The translations under genes were made by a program, and so were the position numbers. Shown one piece after another: positions 35,011 through 42,390 of a DNA stretch of 64,000 bases (position 1 is the first letter of the stretch; every line of letters begins with the position of its first letter). The DNA comes from Castellaniella sp040276085 (GTDB taxonomy: Bacteria > Pseudomonadota > Gammaproteobacteria > Burkholderiales > Burkholderiaceae_B): NCBI RefSeq assembly GCF_040276085.1, contig NZ_JBELOK010000005.1:222437-286436 (forward strand). Reading direction: 5' to 3'. The notes beneath the pieces are model-generated. The model ran no database searches, was not told the DNA's origin, and was given only the letters and a program-made list of their open reading frames with translations.

Positions 35011-35469
35011 TCACTGGCGCAACCGCAGCACCTTTTGCAACAATTGGTCCAGCACGCTGGCAAAGGCGCGCCTGTCTGCCTGGCTGAAAGCCGCCGGCCC
35101 GCCTGTATCGATACCCGCGCTGCGCAACTCCTCCATCATGTCGCGCATCGTCAGCCGCTCGCTGATGGTATCGGCGGTATAGCGCTCGCCGCGGGGGCTG
35201 AGCACCAACGCCCCCTTGCACAGGGCCTCGCTGGCCAAAGGGATATCCGCGGTAATGACCAGATCGCCGGTGCAGGCATGTTCGACGATGTAGTTGTCCG
35301 CCACATCGAACCCTTTTGGCACCTGGATAGCCCGAATAAAAGGCGACGGCGGCGTGCGCAGCATCTGGTTGGCCACCAATGTAAGTGGTTGCTGCACGCG
35401 CTGCGCCGCCCGGTACAGGATGTCTTTGATCACCATCGGGCACGCATCGGCATCCACCCATATATGCAT
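35011..35469 (-). CDS. YaiI/YqxD family protein (UPF0178)
   Basis: 152 residues starting MHIWVDADACPMVIKDILYR, the family hallmark. An Asp/acid cluster (DADACP, then GDLVITADIPLA) is consistent with a PIN/NYN-like nuclease fold, but no activity is established. KGALVLSPRGERYTADTI is also conserved. It ends three bases before the downstream small gene's coding region on the same strand begins to its right, so the two may be co-transcribed. A degenerate partial copy lies at 30265-30342. Confidence 0.88.
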   Translation of the reverse strand: MHIWVDADACPMVIKDILYRAAQRVQQPLTLVANQMLRTPPSPFIRAIQVPKGFDVADNYIVEHACTGDLVITADIPLASEALCKGALVLSPRGERYTADTISERLTMRDMMEELRSAGIDTGGPAAFSQADRRAFASVLDQLLQKVLRLRQ

Positions 35470-35472
35470 GGG

Positions 35473-35739
35473 CTAATCCTTCAGCGCATCGGCCAGCAAG
35501 GTATTGACCAACTCGCTGACGCTGACGCCATCGGCCTGTGCCTTGGCCTGCAAGGCCGCAATCAGGGGCTGGTGCAGTTTGACGGGAAAGGACACCAGAC
35601 CCGCTGCCTGATCCAGGCGCCGCTGCTCGCGACGATCCACAGCAGGTACAGCGCCCGCATAGCGGCTGGGCGGGATGGCAGCATTGAGCTTGCCCATCAG
35701 TTTCAGGGCTTGTTGCTTGTCTAGATCGGTCTTTTTCAT
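35473..35739 (-). CDS. small ribbon-helix-helix-like protein
   Basis: 88 residues from the ATG at 35739. The C-terminal half reads VSFPVKLHQPLIAALQAKAQ and then DGVSVSELVNTLLADAL. This beta-strand plus two helices resembles the ribbon-helix-helix fold of Arc/MetJ or HicB-tail proteins. The N-terminal half is basic and uncharacterised. It is immediately upstream of yaiI on the same strand with three bases between. It may be an autoregulatory DNA-binding protein; no toxin partner is evident. Confidence 0.6.
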   Translation of the reverse strand: MKKTDLDKQQALKLMGKLNAAIPPSRYAGAVPAVDRREQRRLDQAAGLVSFPVKLHQPLIAALQAKAQADGVSVSELVNTLLADALKD

Positions 35740-36007
35740 GAAGCGCTCGGTGCTGAGTCTGTTAGTGGCAATCTCGCCAGGCCGCATGTTAGTGGATATT
35801 GGAGTAGACGGCCTATTTTAGGCTTGGACTTGCTTATTATCCTGCGTTATCAGGGCCCACTGGATGGACGATCCAGCACGGCAGCTGCCGCTCAGAGTAA
35901 TGGTGAGGCATTACAATTGAGTGCTTACCCGAACTGATCATTGCGATGCCAGACTCAGAAGAGCGGCTGCCAGTTGGGTTTCTATCAGACTGATGGGGTT
36001 AGCCTGT

Positions 36008-36862
36008 ATGCCAGAAATCAGAGCGGTATGGGCCAGGTATCCGGCGCTGGTTTTCTGGTGCCTGACACTATTGTTACTTGCACCCGCGGATAGCGTCCGC
36101 GCGGCAGCCAACGATGTGGTCTTCCCGGCGCAGGTGCAGCAAGGGGCGATGGTGATCGGCAAGGTGCCCCCAAAAAGCCAAGTAAGCTACGAGGGGCGCA
36201 CGCTCGCCGTCACCAACTATGGCACCGTCGTGTTCGGTGTTGCGGCCGATGCGTCCGGCCCTCTCCACCTGCGCGTGAGCCCACCCGGCGGTACTGCCCT
36301 GTCCGTGGATCTGGCTGTACAGCCGCGCGACTGGCCGGTCGAGCGGGTTGGCGGGCTACCGCCCAAGACTGTCTCGCCGCCACCGCAGATTGCGGCCCGG
36401 ATTCGCCGGGAGCAAGCCAGGGTGGCCGAGACACGTATGACCAGCGATTCCGGGACAGGTTTTGCCGAGGCCTTCATCTGGCCGCTGCACGGTCGTGTTT
36501 CAGGGCGCTTCGGTAGCCGGCGCATCTATAACGGGATTCCTGGTGCCCCACATTCGGGCATGGACATTGCCGTTCCGACCGGCACGCCAGTCAAGGCACC
36601 CGCCAGCGGCCGGGTGGTGTTTGCCGATCCCAATCTGTATCTGACCGGCGGCACAGTGCTGATTGACCACGGTTATGGCATCGGCTCAAACTTCCTGCAC
36701 CTGTCCCGCCTGGACGTCCACGTGGGTGACACAGTGAGCCAGGGCCAGGTAATTGGGCTGGCTGGCGCAACCGGGCGTGCATCCGGGCCGCATCTGCACT
36801 GGGGCATGACCTGGTTTCAGACGCGTATCGATCCCCTGCTGGTGCTGGAGCGCACACAGTGA
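36008..36862 (+). CDS. M23-family LytM metallopeptidase
   Basis: 284 residues. A signal peptide or N-terminal anchor (residues ~10-32, ending VRAAAND) is followed by an Ig-like region and then the LytM peptidase domain. The zinc ligands are visible: His and Asp in HSGMDIAVPTG and the HxH in GPHLHWGM. It probably cleaves peptidoglycan cross-bridges or controls amidases in the periplasm. The start at 36008 gives a normal signal peptide; an in-frame ATG at 35993 is an alternative. Confidence 0.88.
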   Translation: MPEIRAVWARYPALVFWCLTLLLLAPADSVRAAANDVVFPAQVQQGAMVIGKVPPKSQVSYEGRTLAVTNYGTVVFGVAADASGPLHLRVSPPGGTALSVDLAVQPRDWPVERVGGLPPKTVSPPPQIAARIRREQARVAETRMTSDSGTGFAEAFIWPLHGRVSGRFGSRRIYNGIPGAPHSGMDIAVPTGTPVKAPASGRVVFADPNLYLTGGTVLIDHGYGIGSNFLHLSRLDVHVGDTVSQGQVIGLAGATGRASGPHLHWGMTWFQTRIDPLLVLERTQ

Positions 36863-36934
36863 CTTTCTGCGTCTACCGGATTTAGGCTGATAAGACCCCT
36901 CGCTTTCCCATCCCCCATTCAAAGAGGACAATTC

Positions 36935-37612
36935 ATGAAAATTCTGATGATTCTCACTTCGCACGATCAACTGGGTGACACCGGCAAGAAGACGGGTTTC
37001 TGGCTGGAAGAATTCGTCGCGCCTTACTACGTGTTCAAGGACGCTGGCGCGCAGATCACAGTGGCCTCGCCGCAAGGCGGGCAGCCGCCGCTGGATCCGA
37101 AGAGCGACGATCCGTCGGCGCAGACCGATGCCACTCGCCGTTTCAAGGATGACCCGGCGGCTCAGACCGTACTGGCCAGCACGCAGAAACTGAAGGATGT
37201 CTCGGCTGCCGGCTTCGACGCAGTGTTCTATCCGGGCGGCCACGGCCCGCTGTGGGATCTGGCCGAAGACGCCACATCGATCGCGCTGATCGAAGCCACG
37301 TTGGCCGCCGGCAAGCCAGTCGCCGCCGTATGCCACGCACCCGGCGTGCTGCGCCACGTTAAGTCGGCCGATGGTAAACCGCTGGTCCAAGGCAAATCGG
37401 TTACCGGCTTCACCAATACCGAGGAAGACGCCGTCGGCCTGACCAAAGTGGTGCCGTTTCTGGTGGAAGACATGCTGAAAAAGAACGGCGGCAATTACAG
37501 CAAAGGGGGTGACTGGCAGCCGTACGTGGTCAGCGACGGCCTGCTGATCACCGGTCAGAATCCAGCGTCATCCGAGCCCGCAGCCAAGGCGTTGCTGAAG
37601 ATGCTGGGCTGA
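36935..37612 (+). CDS. DJ-1/PfpI family protein, Hsp31-like
   Basis: 225 residues. It has the class I glutamine amidotransferase-like fold with nucleophile elbow Cys in VAAVCHAPGVL and the preceding Glu-Gly region FYPGGHGPLWDL. This matches the Hsp31-like branch, known for glutathione-independent glyoxalase or chaperone/deglycase-type activity. The start has an AGAGGA Shine-Dalgarno. It is the last chromosomal-looking gene before the integration junction. Confidence 0.87.
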   Translation: MKILMILTSHDQLGDTGKKTGFWLEEFVAPYYVFKDAGAQITVASPQGGQPPLDPKSDDPSAQTDATRRFKDDPAAQTVLASTQKLKDVSAAGFDAVFYPGGHGPLWDLAEDATSIALIEATLAAGKPVAAVCHAPGVLRHVKSADGKPLVQGKSVTGFTNTEEDAVGLTKVVPFLVEDMLKKNGGNYSKGGDWQPYVVSDGLLITGQNPASSEPAAKALLKMLG

Positions 37613-37801
37613 GCCATACCTCGCCAACGATACGATGCTGTCTGCGGCATCGTTGACGCAGCTGTTCTCTCTGCTTCGTCGTGTGTATAGGTGGTAAGCG
37701 ATGGTTCGACGCTTCCCGAACGTCAGTTCTAGGGACTGTATTTGGCCGCAACCAGCCCGTCCTATACATCACAAAGGAGCTCCTACTAGTTAATAAAAAC
37801 C

Positions 37802-37832
37802 AAAAAAATCCCAACCGAAACCGGTTGGGATT
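37802..37832 (-). terminator. intrinsic terminator of the tRNA/tmRNA-like gene end
   Basis: AATCCCAACCG-aaac-CGGTTGGGATT, an 11-bp stem, followed on the minus strand by a run of seven T. It lies directly downstream of the tRNA-like 3' end, as expected for the original terminator of that RNA gene. Confidence 0.85.
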
Positions 37833-37840
37833 CTAAAGAC

Positions 37841-37885
37841 TGGTAGCCGGGGAATTGAACCCCCGGCCTACCTAGTTTTTATGAG
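37841..37885 (-). other. tRNA- or tmRNA-like 3' end; probable attachment site
   Basis: Read on the minus strand, GCCGGGGGTTCAATTCCCCG followed by GCTACCA has a T-arm (GGTTCAATTCC) and acceptor-like 3' end, then its terminator. No D-arm, anticodon stem or 5' acceptor strand lies upstream; coupling-protein coding sequence begins there instead. This is what remains when an element integrates into an RNA gene 3' end and displaces it. The T-arm also resembles betaproteobacterial tmRNA (ssrA) 3' ends, so the target could be ssrA. Confidence 0.5.
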
Positions 37886-37909
37886 GGTTTCCAGAGCCAT
37901 CGTGGCGAC

Positions 37910-39403
37910 ATGGCCTGGCAGGACTGGAATGGCCGCACAGCCTGGTATTTCGTGAAACTGACGCCGGGCTATCCGCTGCTCTACGGGGCGCTGGGCATCG
38001 GCCTGCTCGTCGCCCTGGTCCTGATCCTGTTCGTAGGCCGTACCGCGAAAACCGAAGGGTTTGAAGGCGCAGCCTACAAACGCTTCGTCCGGGGCACACG
38101 CATGACCACGGCCAAACACCTGGCCAAACTCTGCACGGAACCGGGCCAGCAACAGATCGACGTGGCGGGCATTCCGCTGCCGACCGCCAATGAAAACCTG
38201 CATCTGCTGGTCAGCGGGGCCACAGGTTCGGGCAAATCCGTGCTGCTGCGCAATATGGCGGCCTCCGTGCAGGCTCGGTCAAAAAACAGTCAGTCCAGCC
38301 TCTTGCCAGCCCGCAAACCGCTGCGCAATGACCGCATGATCGTCATTGATCCGAACGGCGACATGCTGAGCAAGTTCTGGCAACCAGGCGATGTGATCCT
38401 GAGCCCGTATGACGCCCGCAGCGAAGGCTGGTCGCTGTTCAATGAAGTGCGGGCCGACTACGACTGGAAGCACCTGGCGCGTTCCCTGGTCCCCATGAGC
38501 CAGGACAAAAACACAGAGGAATGGAACGATTTTGGCCGTCTGCTGCTGCGCGAAACGGCCAAAAAACTCTATCAGCTACAGGGCAAAAAAGCCCAGATCA
38601 TGGATCTGTTTCGCCTCTGCTCCATCGAAGATCCCAAGACGCTCAAACAATTCCTGGAAGGCACTCTGGCAGAGTCCCTGTTTGTCGGTTCCAGTGAGGC
38701 CAGCAAAGCGCTGTCGTCGGCCCGGTTCGTGCTGTCCAACAAACTGTCGGAACACACCAGCATGAAGCCTGGCCCATTTTCCATCCGCGGCTGGCTGGAT
38801 GATCCTCAGGCGGGGAATCTGTATATCAACTGGCGCGAAGACATGATGCATGCCATGAAGCCGCTGGTGTCGGCCTCGGTCGATGTGTTCATCACATCCA
38901 TTCTGTCCATGCCCGAACACACCGGCAGGCGCTGGTGGTTGTTCATTGACGAACTGGCCAGCCTCGAAGGGCTGCCGTCGCTGGAGGCCGGGCTGACCAA
39001 GGGCCGCAAGAATGGGCTGCGCATCGTCGCCGGATTGCAGAGCACATCCCAACTGGAACACATCTACGGGCGCACCATGGCCACCACCTTGCGGGCCAGT
39101 TTCCGCAACCTGGCGGTCCTGGGCGGATCGCGCACCGATCCCCAGACGGCCCACGACATGAGCGAAAGCCTGGGGAAACATGAAGTCGAACGGCCGAAAT
39201 TCAGTGTTAGCCGCAGTGTCGAGCACCGCAACACTTCGGATAATATGGACCGAACGACTGAGGATGTGGTAACAGCAGCGCAGATTCAGGCGCTGCCGGT
39301 GCTGGAGGGGTATGTGGCGATGGCGGGAGAGCTACCTATCGCCAAGATAACCCTACCCACCAGGAGCATCAAAACAAAAACAGCAGCCTTCCAAGTTACT
39401 TAA
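37910..39403 (+). CDS. TraD/TrwB-like type IV coupling protein, probably 5'-truncated
   Basis: 497 residues visible. A transmembrane segment lies at about residues 23-42. Walker A GATGSGKS is at 103-110, and Walker B WLFIDELASL is near residue 345. This is the layout of type IV coupling proteins that pump relaxase-bound DNA into the secretion channel. The frame is open upstream of 37910 into the attachment region (FYEGFQSHRGD before the Met), so the true N terminus was probably cut off by the junction. The last 20 residues differ from the second copy of the tail at 39954-40091. Its stop shares TTAA with the convergent repeat gene. Confidence 0.82.
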   Translation: MAWQDWNGRTAWYFVKLTPGYPLLYGALGIGLLVALVLILFVGRTAKTEGFEGAAYKRFVRGTRMTTAKHLAKLCTEPGQQQIDVAGIPLPTANENLHLLVSGATGSGKSVLLRNMAASVQARSKNSQSSLLPARKPLRNDRMIVIDPNGDMLSKFWQPGDVILSPYDARSEGWSLFNEVRADYDWKHLARSLVPMSQDKNTEEWNDFGRLLLRETAKKLYQLQGKKAQIMDLFRLCSIEDPKTLKQFLEGTLAESLFVGSSEASKALSSARFVLSNKLSEHTSMKPGPFSIRGWLDDPQAGNLYINWREDMMHAMKPLVSASVDVFITSILSMPEHTGRRWWLFIDELASLEGLPSLEAGLTKGRKNGLRIVAGLQSTSQLEHIYGRTMATTLRASFRNLAVLGGSRTDPQTAHDMSESLGKHEVERPKFSVSRSVEHRNTSDNMDRTTEDVVTAAQIQALPVLEGYVAMAGELPIAKITLPTRSIKTKTAAFQVT

Positions 39404-39708
39404 TTCGGGCCATAGAACGTACCACCACCGCCAAACGCATTGGGCTGGTAGGTGGTCGTCCCCTCTGGACCATAGAACGTGCCACCTCCGCCAAATGCAT
39501 TGGGTTGATAAGTGGTTGTCCCCTCTGAGCCATAGAACGTACCGCCGCCACCAAATGCATTGGGCTGGTAGGTGGTTGTCCCCTCTGGACCATAGAACGT
39601 GCCGCCGCCACCAAATGCATTGGGTTGATAGGTGGTTTGCGCCGTTGCTGCCGTGCAGATTGCGCAAAATAAAAAAGCTGCAAACCTTGTACGTTTACCC
39701 ACAACCAT
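39400..39708 (-). CDS. secreted protein of four 20-residue tandem repeats
   Basis: 102 residues. The N terminus is a signal peptide (MVVGKRTRFAAFLFCAICTA, cleavage near ATAQ). The remainder is four copies of TTYQPNAFGGGGTFYGPEGT, the last truncated at GPN. The unit is rich in Gly, Thr, Tyr and Phe and predicted to be a flexible or beta-rich surface polypeptide. I do not recognise a family. It lies tail to tail with the coupling-protein gene, sharing the stop TTAA, inside a decaying transfer region. Synonymous differences between repeats argue that the coding frame is real. Confidence 0.65.
   Translation of the reverse strand: MVVGKRTRFAAFLFCAICTAATAQTTYQPNAFGGGGTFYGPEGTTTYQPNAFGGGGTFYGSEGTTTYQPNAFGGGGTFYGPEGTTTYQPNAFGGGGTFYGPN
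39409..39637. repeat. 60-bp tandem repeat, about 3.8 copies
   Basis: Exact 60-base period within the minus-strand repeat gene. The copies differ mostly at third codon positions, for example ACC/GCC and CTGGTA/TTGATA exchanges, and keep the reading frame. Confidence 0.95.
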
Positions 39709-39833
39709 CTATTTGCCCTCCTTGGGCAGACTGAAAATCACCACCAACAGATTATATGGATAAGCCTGGGCAATCTACCATCCGGCACACACATCAGCCA
39801 TCACAGAAGCGCCTTTCACCCCTTGGGGTATCC

Positions 39834-40091
39834 ATAATCTTACACACAGCCAGATCTATCGGGGCTATGCCCCCCTCACCACCCACTACTATACCGACTA
39901 GGCCGATGACTATTACAGCCGTGATGGCAGCGTCGCCACTTGACAGGGCGAAGGTGACGGCGGCGCAGATTCAGGCGCTGCTGGTGCTTGAGGGGTATGT
40001 AGTGATGGCGGGCGAGTTGCCGATGGCCAGAGTGAAAATACCATATAAACGGCTCACAGAAGGGGCTGTATCATTCTTTGAAGTCGGATGA
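39834..40091 (+). pseudogene. chimeric relic: relaxase start joined to coupling-protein end
   Basis: Positions 39834-39953 align with the start of the relaxase gene at 40931 (shared CACAGCCAGATCTATCGG and GCCGATGACTATTACAGCCG). The start codon is ATA, the frame is shifted, and TAG and TGA occur where the intact copy has sense codons. From 39954 the sequence switches to a second copy of the coupling-protein tail (AAQIQALLVLEGYVVMAGEL, ending SFFEVG at 40091). The segment upstream (39720-39833) resembles the relaxase promoter region. It is a decayed second transfer locus or deletion product. Confidence 0.7.
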
Positions 40092-40166
40092 CTTGCTCTC
40101 AGCCATTTGCTGCCTTTCGACGTTATGACCCGATAGAGCCATATAACTATCAAAATTCTGCCAACC

Positions 40167-40760
40167 ATGACGCAATATCCATTTGCACCACGCCGGAATC
40201 CCGATGGAACACCAAAACAAGAAACCGAAGAGGAGTTTCATGAGAGGGTGATAGCCTGTCTCGAACAACTAGACTCGATGGACCGCCTTGAGCGTGCGGA
40301 GCGCCATATCTGGCTGGGCAAACATCATGTTGATGTCAATGGGGGCTACTGGGAGCGATCAGAAACATTGGCAGTACTACAGGAAGCCCGTAACAGCTAT
40401 CTCCACGGCAACTTCATTGCGACGCTGATCCTAGCATTAGCTTACGTCGAGCACATCATCAACGACGCACTACCGCTACTGCCCCCAAAAGCGCGAACTC
40501 CCACAATGTCCACTGCCATCACGAAAGCTCGCGAAGCCAGGCTGTTTCCAGATCAACTACTGGACAGAGCTACCATGCTGAGCAAATTCCGTAATCCGTT
40601 CATACACCGCCGCAGCGCAGACGATCCAGACACGCTTGGTCAGCGTATTCAGAATCGGAAGTCTCACCCCATGACGATCCTGGAACAGGACGCTCGCGAT
40701 GCATTGCTGATTATGTACGGATTCTTCCGTTATTCCTTTAATCCTCCCCTGAAAGCTTAA
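40167..40760 (+). CDS. HEPN-like domain protein of unknown function
   Basis: 197 mostly alpha-helical residues. The segment FRNPFIHRR (Arg142 to His147) fits the R-x4-6-H motif of HEPN ribonuclease domains. The preceding long helices (VLQEARNSYLHGNFIATLIL) fit a HEPN four-helix bundle. Such proteins are common as toxins or immunity RNases, but many HEPN-like proteins are not catalytic. No obvious antitoxin or MNT partner is adjacent. It sits between a relaxase relic and the deleted relaxase gene, as if inserted as cargo. Start ATG 40167 has only a weak Shine-Dalgarno. Confidence 0.6.
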   Translation: MTQYPFAPRRNPDGTPKQETEEEFHERVIACLEQLDSMDRLERAERHIWLGKHHVDVNGGYWERSETLAVLQEARNSYLHGNFIATLILALAYVEHIINDALPLLPPKARTPTMSTAITKAREARLFPDQLLDRATMLSKFRNPFIHRRSADDPDTLGQRIQNRKSHPMTILEQDARDALLIMYGFFRYSFNPPLKA

Positions 40761-40930
40761 GACCAGAGTTGCCTTAAATATCTGACACCAGTTCCTAGCC
40801 GTAAATCACTGCCCACATTTATTGTGGACAACCCTGTGTAATCCCCCTCGCCCTTCTCCCAACAACCAGCATTGACGCGCCTTTCGCGTCCACTGGCTGA
40901 TCTTTCACCATCCCTCATCCCGGAGTCTCC

Positions 40931-41713
40931 ATGATCTCGCACAGCCAGATCTATCGGGTCCGTGCGGCCCTCGCCACCCACTACTATGCCGACCAAGCCG
41001 ATGACTATTACAGCCGCGATGGCAGCGCCGCGACCTGGCAGGGCGAAGGTGCCCGCCGCCTGGGCGCGGTCGGTGCCATTGATCCGGCCCGCTTCAAAGC
41101 CATGCTCCAAGGCGATTTTGGGCATGGCATCACAGCGGTCCAGTCGGTGCGCAAGGACACCAAGGCCCGCGCCGCGCTGGACTTGACCTTTGGTGCGCTC
41201 AAAAGCATCACCCTGCAGGCGCTGATCGGCGGCGACGAGCGCCTGATCCAGGCCAATGACGATGCCGCCGCCACGGCGCTGGCCTATGTGGAAAAGCACC
41301 TGGCCATGGGCCGACGCAAGGAAAGCGGCAAATCCCGTGTGGAACACACCGGCAATCTGATCATCGCCAAATTCCGCCATGAAACTGCACGGCCCAAAAT
41401 GGTGCTGCTCTATGCCTACACCACGACGGCGCATAGCGCCCAGGGCCTGACCTGCGACCGAGTGCTGTACAGCGCGGAAAGCTTCAGCCACACCACGGCC
41501 CAGGACACCTATTACGTCAGTATTTCACGCGAACGGCACAAGGTCGTGGTGTTCACGGATGACGCCAACAAGCTGCCCGAGCGGGTGGATCGCCTGGGAT
41601 ACAAGGGGTTGGCGCATGACCTGCAGCCGGTGACAGTCCAAAACCTGGAGTCAAGCCGAAGCCATCACGCCGATACTCCGTCGCAGTTGGAGCCTGAGCT
41701 GGAAGTCGAGTAG
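40931..41713 (+). pseudogene. MobF (TrwC/TraI) relaxase with central deletion
   Basis: 260 residues where intact MobF relaxases have about 900 or more. Residues ~1-157 are the relaxase N terminus (HSQIYRVRAALATHYYADQA with the catalytic-type Tyr region, ending IIAKFRHETARP). Then, without frame loss, comes the extreme C-terminal helicase motif (AYTTTAHSAQGLTCDRVLYS and YYVSISRERHKVVVFTD). The His triad and nearly all of the helicase are missing, so it cannot work as a relaxase. ATG 40931 is preceded by GGAGTC. The frame is kept open, but I treat it as a degraded gene. Confidence 0.8.
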
Positions 41714-41754
41714 CTTCCATCCACGACAGACGTACGATTCATTGCCAATATGTC

Positions 41755-41775
41755 AGAAACTAATGTATAGTTTCT
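41755..41775. promoter_or_regulatory. inverted repeat, AbiEi operator candidate
   Basis: AGAAACTA-ATGTA-TAGTTTCT, perfect 8-base arms, 19-39 bases upstream of the antitoxin start. AbiEi antitoxins are known to repress their own promoter through inverted repeats, so this is the likely site. Confidence 0.55.
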
Positions 41776-41793
41776 CTGTACATGAGGTGCCCT

Positions 41794-42390
41794 ATGAACT
41801 CGCTGCCAAAAGCCATCCTGCAACACGCTCGATCCTTGCCCGAGGGCGGCGTGCTGTCGCCCAAAGAATTTCTCCATCTGGGCAGCCGCTCTGCAGTGGA
41901 TCAGGCATTCTCACGCTTCGCCAAACAGGGCAAGCTGCTGCGGGTCGCGCGCGGCGCATACACCGCGCCGGTTAACAGCCGATTTGGCTCGCGCGCCCCA
42001 GCCCCAGAAAAAATCATCCAATCACTGGCAGAACACAACGGTGAAGTCGTCGTGCCGCACGGCGCCAGTGCAGCCAACACGCTTGGCCTGACACAACAGG
42101 TCCCCATCCGCGAGGTCTACCTGACGTCCGGGCGCACACGCAAGCTGCAAATCGATCACTCAGAAATCCTGGTAAAGCATGCGCCTCGCTGGATGCTCGC
42201 CTTGGGCGAGCGGCAGGCAGGCACTGCCGTCCGGGCGCTGGCCTGGATAGGCCCGGCGTTTGCCCAGCAATCATTGGCATCGCTGCGCCGTACCCTACCC
42301 GCTGCCGAATGGCAGGCACTAGCTTCAGCTCGGGCGGCGCTTCCGGGCTGGATGGCGCAAGCCATCGGCAAGGAAGCAGCCCGTGGCTGA
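41794..42390 (+). CDS. AbiEi-type antitoxin (DUF6088)
   Basis: 198 residues. The N-terminal ~90 residues form a winged helix (LSPKEFLHLGSRSAVDQAFS, then GKLLRVARGAYTAP) typical of AbiEi/DUF6088 antitoxins; the rest is the antitoxin/dimer domain. It represses its promoter and counteracts the AbiEii nucleotidyltransferase toxin. Start 41794 has GAGGTG six bases upstream and is preferred to 41782. The stop overlaps the toxin start by eight bases. Confidence 0.85.
   Translation: MNSLPKAILQHARSLPEGGVLSPKEFLHLGSRSAVDQAFSRFAKQGKLLRVARGAYTAPVNSRFGSRAPAPEKIIQSLAEHNGEVVVPHGASAANTLGLTQQVPIREVYLTSGRTRKLQIDHSEILVKHAPRWMLALGERQAGTAVRALAWIGPAFAQQSLASLRRTLPAAEWQALASARAALPGWMAQAIGKEAARG

Noticed and set aside
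37841..37885. complete tRNA gene
   Set aside because: Only the T-arm and 3' acceptor-like end can be folded; no anticodon stem or 5' acceptor strand exists, despite a CTCATAA stretch just upstream that resembles a Met anticodon loop.
39409..39637. CRISPR-like periodic repeat
   Set aside because: The repeats are contiguous, without unique spacers, and preserve a reading frame with synonymous changes, so they are coding tandem repeats.
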